DNA of 53,060 bases from an uncultured Flavihumibacter sp. (GCA_902168225.1 CABHOW010000008.1:1-53060), one strand, 5' to 3'. Numbered from the stretch's first letter, positions 24,771-33,963 are shown. The notes: generated from the letters alone by a model not told the origin. Made by a program: numbers and translations.

Positions 24771-27254
24771 ATGAAAAGAATACTCACCATGGTGGTGCTG
24801 GTAACCGGTTTTTTTGCATCGGCACAGCAAACACCCATTGCTAAAGCGAATTATTTGCAAGCAGCTAAATTCTCTCCAAAACGCCTGGAGAAAATGGTTT
24901 TTAGTTTAAATGTAGATCCTCACTGGTTAAAAAAATCCGACCGATTCTGGTATATGTATGAAACCTCAGAAGGGAAAAAATGGTATATCGTGGATGCGGC
25001 AAAAGGGGATAAGAAATTATTATTCGATAATGCTGTGTTGGCAGCCAAGCTTACGCGTGCAACTGATGATCCTATGGATGCGCAACATCTGAATATTGAT
25101 AGTATGCGTTTTATCAAAGACGAAAATTGGATTCATTTTGAAGTGAAATCAACTTTAGAAGTAGAGAAAAAAGACAGCACTGCAAAAAAAGGAACACCAC
25201 CCGTTAAAGAAAAGAAGATTTATTTCTTTAACTATAATATCATCACAGGCGAGTTAGTTCAACTCAATGAATTTACAAAACCCAAACGCAGACCAACCTG
25301 GGCAAATATTTCACCCGATAGTAATAGTATCATATTTGGTAAAAACTATAATTTATGGTGGATGGATAAAGCTAATTATCAAAAAGCGTTAGCAAATGAA
25401 GATGATAGTACCATTGTGCAATATCAGCTCACAAAAGACGGGGTTGAAAATTTTAGTTATTATAGTGAAAGTAATTTATCGGGTAATGGAGATACTAATA
25501 CCGATAAAGAAAAAAATAAAAATAAGCGTAAGCCGGTAGGTATCTTATGGTCGCCCGATTCAAAGCATTTTGCCGTTGATTTTACAGATAACAGAAAAGT
25601 TAAAGATCTATGGGTTATTAATAGCATTGCGGAACCGAGGCCTACTTTAGAAACATATAAATATTGGATGCCAGGAGAAAAAGAAGCACCGGAAGAGCAT
25701 TTGATGTTATTCGATTGGGCAACAAAAACGGGTAAAGAAATTGTTACCGGAATGTATAAAGATCAAACGGTAAATGTGTGGAGCCGCCCCCTAAAAGCAA
25801 ATACCAGAGATGATGAATATCGCCCTGCTATTTGGTTAGGTACTAATGATAAATTTTATTTTAGCAGAACAAGTCGAGACTTAAAAACAATTGATATAGG
25901 TGTGGTAGATGTTGCGAGTGGAACTGCGAAAGCGTTGATTCAAGAGAAGTTAAACACTTATGTTGAAATTCGCAGATTAGGGTTAGTGAATGATGGAAAA
26001 GAATTAATTCAGTGGAGTGAAGATGATGGATGGGGGCACTTTTATCTATATGATGAAAATGGAAAATTAAAAAATCAAATTACATCCGGCGCTTGGCATG
26101 CAGAAGATATTTTGGGTATCGATGAAAAAGCCCGTGTCTTATACTTTTCTGCAAATGGGAGAGAAGCAGGGGAGAATCCCTATTACTTGCATGCATATCG
26201 TGTAAACTTCGACGGTAGCGGTCTGAAACTATTAACACCCGGTGATTATGATTGGAATATGAGTATGGACGATGAAAAGAAATTTATAGTAGGTAATTTT
26301 TCGCGCGTAAATACTACTCCTAAATCTGCTCTCTATGCTGCAGATGGAAGAAAAATTCTTGATTTGGAAACAGCTGATCTATCTTCCTTACTAGCTGCGG
26401 GGTATAAGTTTCCGGAAATATTCAAAGCCAAAGCCGATGATGGTATCACGGATATCTATGGGGTTATGTATAAGCCATTCGATTTTGATAGCACTAAAAA
26501 ATATCCCCTAGTGGAATATGTATACCCAGGTCCACAAACAGAAGCGATGAACACTTCATTTAGTCGGGGTATGGATCGTACAGATCGCTTGGCTCAAATA
26601 GGCATGGTGGTTATTACCTTGGGTAATAGAGGCGGTCACCCCAGCCGTAGTAAGTGGTATCATACTTATGGTTATGGAAACTTACGGGATTATGGATTAG
26701 CAGATAAGAAAACGGTAGCAGAGCAGCTAGCCAACAGATACAGCTATTTGGATATTAATAAAGTAGGTATACACGGCCATTCAGGTGGAGGTTTTATGAG
26801 CACAGCTGCAATGCTGGTATATCCCGATTTCTTTAAAGTAGCAGTTTCTTCGGCTGGTAATCATGATAATGCTATTTATAATCGTTGGTGGAGTGAGAAA
26901 CATCATGGTGTAAAAGAAATTATTAGTGAAAAAGGGGATACCAGTTTTCAATATAACATTGAAAAAAATCCGGACATCGCAAAAAACTTAAAAGGAAGGT
27001 TATTGCTTTCTCATGGCGAGATAGATAATAATGTACACCCTGCTAATACGATGCGTGTAGTGAATGCATTGATCAAAGCAAATAAGCGATTTGATATGAT
27101 TTTACTACCAACACAGCGTCATGGATTTGGAGATATGACAGAATATTTCTTTTGGCGCCAAGCAGAATATTTTGCTCGTTATTTGATAGGAGATACTACA
27201 GAGCGACCGGTAGATGTGGAAGAGATCAATAAAGATATTGAAAAGAAGAAGTAA
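24771..27254 (+). CDS. S9 family peptidase, DPP4-like
   Basis: About 827 residues from the ATG at 24771 (a TTG two codons upstream was rejected). Signal peptide MKRILTMVVLVTGFFASAQ. An N-terminal beta-propeller (DPP IV N-terminal region, about residues 60-540) is followed by an alpha/beta hydrolase with Ser in GIHGHSGGGF, Asp in SHGEIDNNVHP and His in TQRHGFGD. It probably removes N-terminal dipeptides in the periplasm, feeding amino-acid catabolism. A strong terminator follows. Confidence 0.9.
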   Translation: MKRILTMVVLVTGFFASAQQTPIAKANYLQAAKFSPKRLEKMVFSLNVDPHWLKKSDRFWYMYETSEGKKWYIVDAAKGDKKLLFDNAVLAAKLTRATDDPMDAQHLNIDSMRFIKDENWIHFEVKSTLEVEKKDSTAKKGTPPVKEKKIYFFNYNIITGELVQLNEFTKPKRRPTWANISPDSNSIIFGKNYNLWWMDKANYQKALANEDDSTIVQYQLTKDGVENFSYYSESNLSGNGDTNTDKEKNKNKRKPVGILWSPDSKHFAVDFTDNRKVKDLWVINSIAEPRPTLETYKYWMPGEKEAPEEHLMLFDWATKTGKEIVTGMYKDQTVNVWSRPLKANTRDDEYRPAIWLGTNDKFYFSRTSRDLKTIDIGVVDVASGTAKALIQEKLNTYVEIRRLGLVNDGKELIQWSEDDGWGHFYLYDENGKLKNQITSGAWHAEDILGIDEKARVLYFSANGREAGENPYYLHAYRVNFDGSGLKLLTPGDYDWNMSMDDEKKFIVGNFSRVNTTPKSALYAADGRKILDLETADLSSLLAAGYKFPEIFKAKADDGITDIYGVMYKPFDFDSTKKYPLVEYVYPGPQTEAMNTSFSRGMDRTDRLAQIGMVVITLGNRGGHPSRSKWYHTYGYGNLRDYGLADKKTVAEQLANRYSYLDINKVGIHGHSGGGFMSTAAMLVYPDFFKVAVSSAGNHDNAIYNRWWSEKHHGVKEIISEKGDTSFQYNIEKNPDIAKNLKGRLLLSHGEIDNNVHPANTMRVVNALIKANKRFDMILLPTQRHGFGDMTEYFFWRQAEYFARYLIGDTTERPVDVEEINKDIEKKK

Positions 27255-27274
27255 TACTTATAAATATAAATATC

Positions 27275-27306
27275 AGACCCATCAGTTTTTTAAAACTGAT
27301 GGGTCT
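27275..27306 (+). terminator. Intrinsic terminator after the S9 peptidase
   Basis: A perfect 15-bp stem (AGACCCATCAGTTTT / AAAACTGATGGGTCT) with a 2-nt loop and a T-run to 27311. It lies between the convergent S9 peptidase and PIN genes. The T-tail favours plus-strand termination; on the minus strand no T-run follows. Confidence 0.88.
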
Positions 27307-27308
27307 TT

Positions 27309-27728
27309 TTATGTAAGCTTAGTAAGTATTTCAGCAGCGGCGTATATTGGTAATTGTGGAATTGCTTGCTTTTTTAGTTTTTTATCGGTAGAGATAAAAT
27401 AGTTCAGTTTATGTTTCAGCGCTGTATAATATTGTAGCGCATCTTCGATATCATCTATAGATGAGTTGATCGCTGTAAGTGCCACTTGATGATCACAATC
27501 TATAACTTCAACATGGAGCAGCATTCGAGTAAATAGCTGTTTCGTTTCTCGAACTGAGTAATGTTTTCTAATATAATAAGACGTTATATGTATTACGGCA
27601 GGAGAGGTGTATAGCTGAACATAACCACTGATTGCATACTGGAAAATATCTTTTGCCGCAGAAAATCCTGATCTGCGGAGTAAAAGGTCAAGTAATACAT
27701 TGGCATCAAGGAATATCTTAGAAGCCAT
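27309..27728 (-). CDS. PIN-domain toxin-like ribonuclease
   Basis: About 139 residues from the ATG at 27728 (MASKIFLDANVLLDLLL). The seven upstream codons of the longer frame overlap the antitoxin further and carry no domain residues. The acidic PIN active site is visible: Asp in FLDANVLLD, Asp/Glu in DDIEDALQY, and Asp in ISTDKKL. The start overlaps the antitoxin stop by 11 nt, typical of toxin-antitoxin operons. It would cleave RNA when freed from the antitoxin. Confidence 0.82.
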   Translation of the reverse strand: MASKIFLDANVLLDLLLRRSGFSAAKDIFQYAISGYVQLYTSPAVIHITSYYIRKHYSVRETKQLFTRMLLHVEVIDCDHQVALTAINSSIDDIEDALQYYTALKHKLNYFISTDKKLKKQAIPQLPIYAAAEILTKLT

Positions 27729-27969
27729 ACTTTTTAGCATTTTCTTCATAGTATGATTCCTTTGAATAATGCTCAGTACTACGCTTAGGCTTAGGCAATT
27801 TATCTAAGAATTCAATAAGATTTTCCTCTTTCTTGCTACTAGAGGGTGTAGTAAGTGTTTTAAAATATTGCTCAATTAATTTAGAAACAGAAGTCTTTTT
27901 TTGAGAAGCATAAAGTTTGATGTGCTCTAAAAGATTATCCTCTATGGTTATATTTAGTCTACTTTTCAT
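27718..27969 (-). CDS. Antitoxin, ribbon-helix-helix (DUF6364-like)
   Basis: 83 residues. The N-terminal half (RLNITIEDNLLEHIKLYAS, then KKTSVSKLIEQYF) has the beta-strand/helix/helix pattern of ribbon-helix-helix DNA-binding proteins. The C-terminal half (LPKPKRSTEHYSKESYYEE) is charged and probably wraps the PIN toxin. Antitoxin before toxin, with overlap, fits autoregulation of the operon. The AT-rich region 27970-28075 upstream would hold the operator; no clear palindrome was found. Confidence 0.8.
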   Translation of the reverse strand: MKSRLNITIEDNLLEHIKLYASQKKTSVSKLIEQYFKTLTTPSSSKKEENLIEFLDKLPKPKRSTEHYSKESYYEENAKKYGF

Positions 27970-28075
27970 GGCTAATAATACATAAAGATACGCATAAAAT
28001 TAAATTATACGCATCTTTTTATTTTATCATAACCAACATTGGTTATCGAGGCAAGAAAACTTTTTATATACCCAT

Positions 28076-29020
28076 CTATCCTCCTAAAATCCGCAAACTC
28101 CCAAAATTACTTTTCACTGTCATTTGGGTATTACCTCCTTTACCAATAGTACCTTTATATTTTCTGGTTGGTGAATAACCCATGTTTCGCTGCTCCGTAG
28201 TTTCCGTTAATTTAATATTTCCCTTTCCACTCGCAGTTCCATTATTAAAAACAAAATCATAATCTGCATTAAAGCCCGGCTCCGTTAAAAAATAAAGAGA
28301 GGAGTAATTTGCTTTCACTGTAAACTTTTTTAAATCATTCCCAAGGGGCAGATCAAGCCCACAGGAGAACTCAAAAACGGCATTAATATCCCCCGATAAG
28401 CGATTAATATTTGTTTTAGAATATTTTACAACAAGTTCCCCATCGGTTAAGGATGCAATATCACTTCTTCCAAATTCGATTCTTACCATCACACCGTTGC
28501 TAAGTTTACCTGCTTTTAAATTCCCATATTTGCTTATAAGCTCTGCTTGCCCGGCATAATCGCCAATGCTAAGTGTGCCGAAACTATTTTCCGCAATCAG
28601 CTTTGTACCATTGGGTAACCAAACTTTATAGTTGATTTTTATCTCATAACTTTTTCCGTCGTTCCAGTTTTGTTGGCCCTCTTTCCATAAGGTTCGGAAG
28701 CCAATTTTCTCAGTTGTATTCAATTCATCGATAGAAATACGATCTAGCATTTCCTGTGCTGTTTCATCGTTTTGAGCGCCAACGTTAATGATGGCTTCTA
28801 CTTTTACTTCTTTTTTTTCCCAGGTTTCAATGTCCATACTTCCAAACTTGTTATTCAAAACAACTTGTTGGGAGCCCAAGGATACCGTTTTATTGAAGGA
28901 TTTGTTGAGCTTAACAGACCAGTTGATACCCGATTTTTCTTGGGCAACTAGGTTGCATACAATGAATACGAGTAAAAAACTGGCGATATTACGCAGTAAT
29001 AAAGATGGTGAGGTAGGCAT
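28076..29020 (-). CDS. Exported beta-helix/DUF4097-like protein of unknown function
   Basis: 314 residues with a signal peptide (about residues 1-27; FLLVFIVCNLVAQ). The remainder is rich in beta strands with short repeats such as NKFGSMDIETW, ENSFGTLSIGDY, SKYGNLKAGKL and KSNFGSLRILGG. The recurring aromatic/Gly-Ser/Thr-Leu pattern resembles DUF4097/DUF4098 adhesin-like beta-solenoids. It has no enzyme motif. In Bacteroidota such proteins often sit behind anti-sigma factors, but none is next to this one. Confidence 0.65.
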   Translation of the reverse strand: MPTSPSLLLRNIASFLLVFIVCNLVAQEKSGINWSVKLNKSFNKTVSLGSQQVVLNNKFGSMDIETWEKKEVKVEAIINVGAQNDETAQEMLDRISIDELNTTEKIGFRTLWKEGQQNWNDGKSYEIKINYKVWLPNGTKLIAENSFGTLSIGDYAGQAELISKYGNLKAGKLSNGVMVRIEFGRSDIASLTDGELVVKYSKTNINRLSGDINAVFEFSCGLDLPLGNDLKKFTVKANYSSLYFLTEPGFNADYDFVFNNGTASGKGNIKLTETTEQRNMGYSPTRKYKGTIGKGGNTQMTVKSNFGSLRILGG

Positions 29021-29108
29021 ATAACTTGTTTTTCTCTATTAAGAGAACGATTTAGCTAAAAGGTTGTAATTCCTTCTGTATTTTCGCGTATCTCAAAAAA
29101 ATTAAAAG

Positions 29109-30293
29109 ATGGCTGCCAGAACCGATCTTTTCCAATCTCCGGATTATTATTTATTAGATGAACTACTGACCGATGAACATAAGCTCATTCGCGAAACGGT
29201 ACGAGCATATGTTAAGAAAGAAATTTCACCCATCATCGAAGATTATGCACAGCGAGCCGAGTTCCCGCAACAAATTGTAAAGCAGATGGGCGAATTGGGC
29301 TGCTTCGGACCTACGATACCTACACAATATGGGGGTGGCGGACTAGACTATATCAGCTATGGCATCATGATGCAGGAATTAGAAAGGGGAGATAGTGGGG
29401 TAAGAAGTACAGCAAGTGTGCAAGGTAGCTTGGTAATGCATCCTATTTATGCCTATGGTGATGAGTTCCAGCGAAATAAATACCTTCCTAAGCTGGCTTC
29501 AGGGGAATGGTTAGGCTGTTTTGGTTTAACAGAACCTGATCATGGCAGTAACCCGGCAGGGATGATCACAAACTTTAAAGATGCCGGCGACCATGTAATA
29601 TTAAATGGTGCCAAAATGTGGATCAGTAACGCTCCATTTGCACAAATTGCTGTGGTTTGGGCAAAAGATGAAGCCGGGGATATTCGTGGACTCATTCTAG
29701 AAAGAGGAATGGAAGGATTTAGTACACCCACAACACATGGTAAATGGAGTTTAAGAGCAAGCGCCACAGGTGAATTGGTTTTCGATAATGTGAAAGTGCC
29801 TAAAGAAAATATACTACCCAATATAAAGGGACTTAAAGGACCTTTAGGGTGCTTAACAAAAGCGCGATATGGTATTGCATGGGGTGCATTGGGAGCAGCT
29901 ATGGATTGTTATGATACTGCTTTGAGGTATAGTAAAGAAAGAGTTCAGTTCGATAGACCAATCGCAGGCTTTCAATTACAGCAAAAAAAATTGGCCGAAA
30001 TGATCACCGAAATCACAAAAGCCCAGTTATTGGTTTGGCGGTTGGGTGTGTTAATGAATGAGGGAAAAGGGACCCCGCAACAAGTGAGCATGGCTAAACG
30101 GAATAGTTGTGAATTAGCGGCTAATATTGCCCGTGAAGCCCGACAAATTTTAGGTGGTATGGGAATTACCGGTGAGTACAGTATTATGCGACATATGATG
30201 AATTTAGAAAGTGTAATCACATATGAAGGAACACACGATGTACACTTGCTTATAACAGGAATGGATATAACAGGATTGAATGCTTTTAAATAA
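29109..30293 (+). CDS. Acyl-CoA dehydrogenase, glutaryl-CoA dehydrogenase-like
   Basis: 394 residues. Family blocks: GVRSTASVQGSLVMHPIYAYG (Arg in the position used by GCDH to bind the glutaryl carboxylate), LGCFGLTEPDHGSNP, GAKMWISNAPFA, and catalytic Glu373 in ITYEGTHDVHLLITG. The combination of RS-x-x-SVQ and YEGTHDVH is that of glutaryl-CoA dehydrogenase, which converts glutaryl-CoA to crotonyl-CoA in lysine and tryptophan breakdown. No electron-transfer flavoprotein is adjacent. GCDH is likely but other short-chain dehydrogenases remain possible. Confidence 0.85.
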   Translation: MAARTDLFQSPDYYLLDELLTDEHKLIRETVRAYVKKEISPIIEDYAQRAEFPQQIVKQMGELGCFGPTIPTQYGGGGLDYISYGIMMQELERGDSGVRSTASVQGSLVMHPIYAYGDEFQRNKYLPKLASGEWLGCFGLTEPDHGSNPAGMITNFKDAGDHVILNGAKMWISNAPFAQIAVVWAKDEAGDIRGLILERGMEGFSTPTTHGKWSLRASATGELVFDNVKVPKENILPNIKGLKGPLGCLTKARYGIAWGALGAAMDCYDTALRYSKERVQFDRPIAGFQLQQKKLAEMITEITKAQLLVWRLGVLMNEGKGTPQQVSMAKRNSCELAANIAREARQILGGMGITGEYSIMRHMMNLESVITYEGTHDVHLLITGMDITGLNAFK

Positions 30294-30356
30294 ATTAAGA
30301 GTTAAGAATTAAGAGTTAAGAATTCATAACTCGTAATTCATAATTCATAATTCATA
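30294..30356. repeat. Two-armed heptamer array, family ATTAAGA/ATTCATA
   Basis: Nine contiguous units start at the base after the GCDH stop: ATTAAGA, GTTAAGA, ATTAAGA, GTTAAGA, ATTCATA, ACTCGTA, then ATTCATA three times. The second half is roughly the inverse complement of the first, with no spacer and no phase break. The shikimate kinase ATG follows 8 nt later. It resembles the array at 11633-11740. Confidence 0.85.
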
Positions 30357-30364
30357 ATTGTACA

Positions 30365-30871
30365 ATGAAAATATTCCTCCTCGGCATGATGGGCAGTGGT
30401 AAAAGCCATTGGAAGCAGCAACTGGCTAAGCTCCTGAAAACTGGCGGCTATGATCTGGATACTTTGGTAGAGTTTCATGAAGAGAAAACCATCACTGAAA
30501 TTTTTGAGCAAGATGGAGAAGCTTATTTTAGAAAAAAAGAGGCCGAATTACTTCGTTGGTTTAAAGAGAAAAAACATTTTATATTAGCTACCGGTGGTGG
30601 TACACCTTGTTTTCATGATAATATGCAATACATGAATCAGGAGGGGATTACCATTTGGCTAAACGAACCCATCGATGTGTTGGTGAAAAGATTACTACCT
30701 GAAAAAGAACGAAGGCCATTGATTAAAGATCTTTCCGATGCGGAATTGAGTAATTTTCTGAAACAAAAACTGGTAGAAAGACAACAATGGTATGGATTAG
30801 CCATGGAAACTATTTCGGGTGAAGAGATCAATTTAAAAACTTTCAAAAAAATAATTGCGAAGTATGCTTAA
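30365..30871 (+). CDS. aroK: Shikimate kinase
   Basis: 168 residues: Walker A GMMGSGKSHW (residues about 7-16), YDLDTLVEFHE with the shikimate/Mg Asp, AYFRKKEAELL (Arg), ATGGGTPCF (the GGG shikimate loop) and a lid with ERRPL. It phosphorylates shikimate in aromatic amino-acid synthesis. The stop overlaps the start of the DUF423 gene (ATGCTTAA), so the two are translationally coupled. Confidence 0.9.
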   Translation: MKIFLLGMMGSGKSHWKQQLAKLLKTGGYDLDTLVEFHEEKTITEIFEQDGEAYFRKKEAELLRWFKEKKHFILATGGGTPCFHDNMQYMNQEGITIWLNEPIDVLVKRLLPEKERRPLIKDLSDAELSNFLKQKLVERQQWYGLAMETISGEEINLKTFKKIIAKYA

Positions 30872-31256
30872 AACAAAAATGTTAGTGGGAACTATATTGG
30901 CGGCATTAGCTGTGGCACTTGGGGCTTTTGGGGCTCACGGGTTAAAAAATTATGCCGATGTTACAACCCTCAATACTTTTGAAACAGCCGTTAGATATCA
31001 GTTTTATCATGCGCTGGCCATTTTGATTGCAAGTATCTTGTATGCATCGTATCCCGATAAAAAGATCAAACAAGCTAGTACCTTTTTTATCCTTGGAATT
31101 TGTTTGTTTTCAGGATCATTGTACGTTCTTACCCTGCTAAAAATTTATGCGGTAACCAGTTTTAATTTCATAGGAGCTATTACCCCCCTGGGCGGTTTGT
31201 CGTTCATACTCGGCTGGCTTTTTTTGGCATTAGGTATCAATGCTAAAAATAAATAG
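30864..31256 (+). CDS. DUF423 family membrane protein (YgdD-like)
   Basis: About 130 residues from the ATG at 30864, chosen because it overlaps the aroK stop by 8 nt; an ATG five codons later is also possible. Four transmembrane helices and the family signature LGAFGAHGLK, then AVRYQFYHALAILI. Function of DUF423 is unknown. Confidence 0.82.
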   Translation: MLKTKMLVGTILAALAVALGAFGAHGLKNYADVTTLNTFETAVRYQFYHALAILIASILYASYPDKKIKQASTFFILGICLFSGSLYVLTLLKIYAVTSFNFIGAITPLGGLSFILGWLFLALGINAKNK

Positions 31257-31328
31257 TGGAAAACTTTGTTGTGTTCGATCAGTTTTGCACATTAACAAAT
31301 ACCCGCTCTTTTAGCCTATCGCAAAGCT

Positions 31329-31336
31329 TATATTTG
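31329..31336 (+). promoter_or_regulatory. -7 promoter box for ftsK (near-leaderless)
   Basis: TATATTTG ends 5 nt before the ATG at 31342, again leaving little or no leader. Confidence 0.55.
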
Positions 31337-31341
31337 TTAAC

Positions 31342-33963
31342 ATGGCTAATAGCTTAAGAAAGAAAACGCCACCGCCGCCCGATCCTGAACAACTTGCTCC
31401 CGATAAAGAAGCAGAAGTAACCGTAACCGAAGTTGTGAAAGATGAGCGGACCCAAAAAATTGCAGGTGCTGCAAGTTTGCTTTTCACGCTTTTTCTTTTT
31501 GTAGCACTAACTTCCTATTTGTTTACCTGGCAGGAAGATCAGGATAAAGTACAGCAATTTGGTATCCGTATTTTTGCAACAGACGATGTTCGGGTAAACA
31601 ATTTATTAGGGGTACTTGGTGCTTATTGCGCCCATAATTTTTGGTATAATGGTTTTGGGGTAGCATCCTATTTATTCTGCACTTTCTTCTTTGTATTGGG
31701 AGTAAATTTATTGTTTGGAAAGAAAATCTTTAGGCTCCTCCGAAATATAAAATATGTTTTAGTTGGGTTATTAGTTTTTAGTGTAGGATTTGCTTTTGTA
31801 ACAAAAGGAGATGCTTTTTCTTGGGGTGGTGCAGCGGGCGAACTGGTAAGTGCTTGGCTTGTAAAATGGATAGGTAATATAGGTACCGGATCTTTATTAG
31901 TATTAGCCGGCTTTAGCTACTTTATCTGGCGCTTTAACCCAACATTCAAAATACCGGAATGGCATTTTCCTAAGTTATCCGGTAGTGGTGATGCAGAAAC
32001 AAAACACGAAGAAGAATCCCTAAACCCTTATCATGTTTTAGGTGAGGTAGAAGTAGAAGATGGTACCGAGCGTTTGTCGGATCATGAGGATCAGGTAACG
32101 ATGCCTATAAGCAACAATAAATTAAAGGGAGATGGCTCTCTCGTATTTCCCGAAGAAGAAGAGGAGAACCAAAATCCTCTAAATCAATTTGATATTGTAG
32201 AGAAAGAGGTAGAAGGAGAAAGGGGTAAGGAAGAAGGTGTGAGGGGTAGGGTGGATGAAAATGATGTTAGTGGAATGCATGATAGCATCACTAACCCATC
32301 CGTAACCGTAATCCAACCCGCATCCCGTAACCCGGAACCCGCATCCCATAACCCGCATCCCGAATCTTCCTCTAACCCAGATTTAGAACTTGAAATAAAA
32401 GAAACCCCTGAAATAGAGGAAAAAACTATAGCAAAAGCTGCCATAGGATCATTGGCTACAAGATATGATGCAACACTCGATTTAAAAGACTATAAATATC
32501 CGGGACTAGGCCTATTAGAAACACATGGTAGTGAAAAAATTGTGCACGATCCTCAGGAACTTGAAACGAATAAAAATCAAATCATAGCCACCCTCAAAAA
32601 CTATGATATTGCCATACAACGTATAGCTGCAACCGTGGGCCCCACCGTAACACTTTACGAAATAGTTCCAGCTCCGGGGGTACGTATCAGTAGAATTAAA
32701 AACCTGGAAGATGATATTGCCCTTAGCCTTGCGGCATTAGGTATCCGTATCATTGCCCCCATACCCGGTAAGGGCACCATAGGTATAGAAGTGCCGAATG
32801 TTCGCAAAACAGTAGTGAGCATGAAAACATTGCTCGCCAGCGATAAATTCCAAACCAGTTCACATTCATTGCCCATAGCAATTGGTAAAAAGATCGATAA
32901 CGATAATTTTATTGTAGACCTTACAGCCATGCCACATTTGTTAATGGCTGGTGCAACCGGACAAGGTAAATCCGTAGGACTCAATGCCATATTGGTTTCG
33001 CTTCTTTACAAAAAGCATCCTTCCCAATTAAAATTTGTTCTGGTAGACCCGAAAAAAGTAGAACTGAGTTTATACCGCGTTATTGAAAAACATTTCTTGG
33101 CGAAACTTCCGGGTGAAGAAGAGTCGATTATTACCGATACCAAAAAAGTAGTGTATACCCTCAATGCATTATGTATTGAAATGGATAATCGCTACGATTT
33201 ATTGAAAGAAGCCGGCTGTAGAAATATCAAAGAATATAATGAGAAATTTACTGCTCGGAAATTGAGCCCGGAAAAAGGGCATCAATATTTACCATTTATT
33301 GTATTGGTGGTAGATGAATTTGCAGATTTAATTATGACTGCCGGTAAAGAGGTGGAAATGCCGATTGCCCGATTGGCGCAATTAGCCCGGGCTATAGGCA
33401 TTCATTTAATCATCGCTACACAGCGCCCCTCTGTAAATATTATTACGGGAACTATTAAAGCAAACTTCCCGGCTCGTATTGCATTTAAGGTATCTAGTAA
33501 AGTTGATAGCAGAACTATCTTAGATGCAGGCGGGGCGGAACAATTAATCGGTAAAGGAGATATGCTTGTTAGCTATAATGGCGAGATCACCCGTTTACAA
33601 TGTGCTTTTGTAGATACTCCTGAAGTAGAGAGTATTTGCGAATTTATCGGTGACCAAAGAGGATACCCACAAGCATTCTTATTACCGGAATATGTAGATG
33701 AAAAAGAAATGGAAGGAAAGGATTTTGATGCCAGTGATAAAGATCCATTATTTGAAGATGCAGCTCGTTTGATCGTTCAAAGCCAAATGGGGTCAACCTC
33801 ATTAATACAACGAAGAATGAAATTAGGGTATAATCGGGCAGGTAGGCTGATGGATCAACTGGAAGCAGCCGGAGTAGTAGGACCTAATCAGGGTAGTAAA
33901 GCACGAGAAGTATTATATAAAACGGAACATGAGTTACAGGAGTTTTTAGACTCAATGACTTGA
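31342..33963 (+). CDS. ftsK: DNA translocase FtsK
   Basis: 873 residues: an N-terminal four-helix membrane domain (about residues 40-200), a low-complexity acidic/Pro-rich linker (about 215-375), then the RecA-like motor with Walker A GATGQGKS (537-544) and Walker B LVVDEFADL (D658/E659), and a winged-helix gamma domain at the C-terminus (SLIQRRMKLGYNRAGRLMDQ). It pumps chromosomal DNA at the septum and activates XerCD dimer resolution. Two heptamer arrays are embedded in the linker (about residues 289-302 and 326-341) without breaking the frame. Confidence 0.95.
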   Translation: MANSLRKKTPPPPDPEQLAPDKEAEVTVTEVVKDERTQKIAGAASLLFTLFLFVALTSYLFTWQEDQDKVQQFGIRIFATDDVRVNNLLGVLGAYCAHNFWYNGFGVASYLFCTFFFVLGVNLLFGKKIFRLLRNIKYVLVGLLVFSVGFAFVTKGDAFSWGGAAGELVSAWLVKWIGNIGTGSLLVLAGFSYFIWRFNPTFKIPEWHFPKLSGSGDAETKHEEESLNPYHVLGEVEVEDGTERLSDHEDQVTMPISNNKLKGDGSLVFPEEEEENQNPLNQFDIVEKEVEGERGKEEGVRGRVDENDVSGMHDSITNPSVTVIQPASRNPEPASHNPHPESSSNPDLELEIKETPEIEEKTIAKAAIGSLATRYDATLDLKDYKYPGLGLLETHGSEKIVHDPQELETNKNQIIATLKNYDIAIQRIAATVGPTVTLYEIVPAPGVRISRIKNLEDDIALSLAALGIRIIAPIPGKGTIGIEVPNVRKTVVSMKTLLASDKFQTSSHSLPIAIGKKIDNDNFIVDLTAMPHLLMAGATGQGKSVGLNAILVSLLYKKHPSQLKFVLVDPKKVELSLYRVIEKHFLAKLPGEEESIITDTKKVVYTLNALCIEMDNRYDLLKEAGCRNIKEYNEKFTARKLSPEKGHQYLPFIVLVVDEFADLIMTAGKEVEMPIARLAQLARAIGIHLIIATQRPSVNIITGTIKANFPARIAFKVSSKVDSRTILDAGGAEQLIGKGDMLVSYNGEITRLQCAFVDTPEVESICEFIGDQRGYPQAFLLPEYVDEKEMEGKDFDASDKDPLFEDAARLIVQSQMGSTSLIQRRMKLGYNRAGRLMDQLEAAGVVGPNQGSKAREVLYKTEHELQEFLDSMT
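32207..32248 (+). repeat. Heptamer array inside ftsK, family AGGNNNN
   Basis: Six units in phase: AGGTAGA, AGGAGAA, AGGGGTA, AGGAAGA, AGGTGTG, AGGGGTA. The family is that of the intergenic arrays at 8172 and 21826. Because 7 is not a multiple of 3, three units make seven codons, and the protein shows a 7-residue period (EVEGERG, KEEGVRG). Confidence 0.75.
32317..32365 (+). repeat. Second heptamer array inside ftsK, family CCCGNAN
   Basis: Seven units in phase: CCCGCAT, CCCGTAA, CCCGGAA, CCCGCAT, CCCATAA, CCCGCAT, CCCGAAT. Translated as 7-residue repeats (PASRNPE, PASHNPH). It lies 69 bp after the AGGNNNN array, so the same linker holds two unrelated families. Confidence 0.85.
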
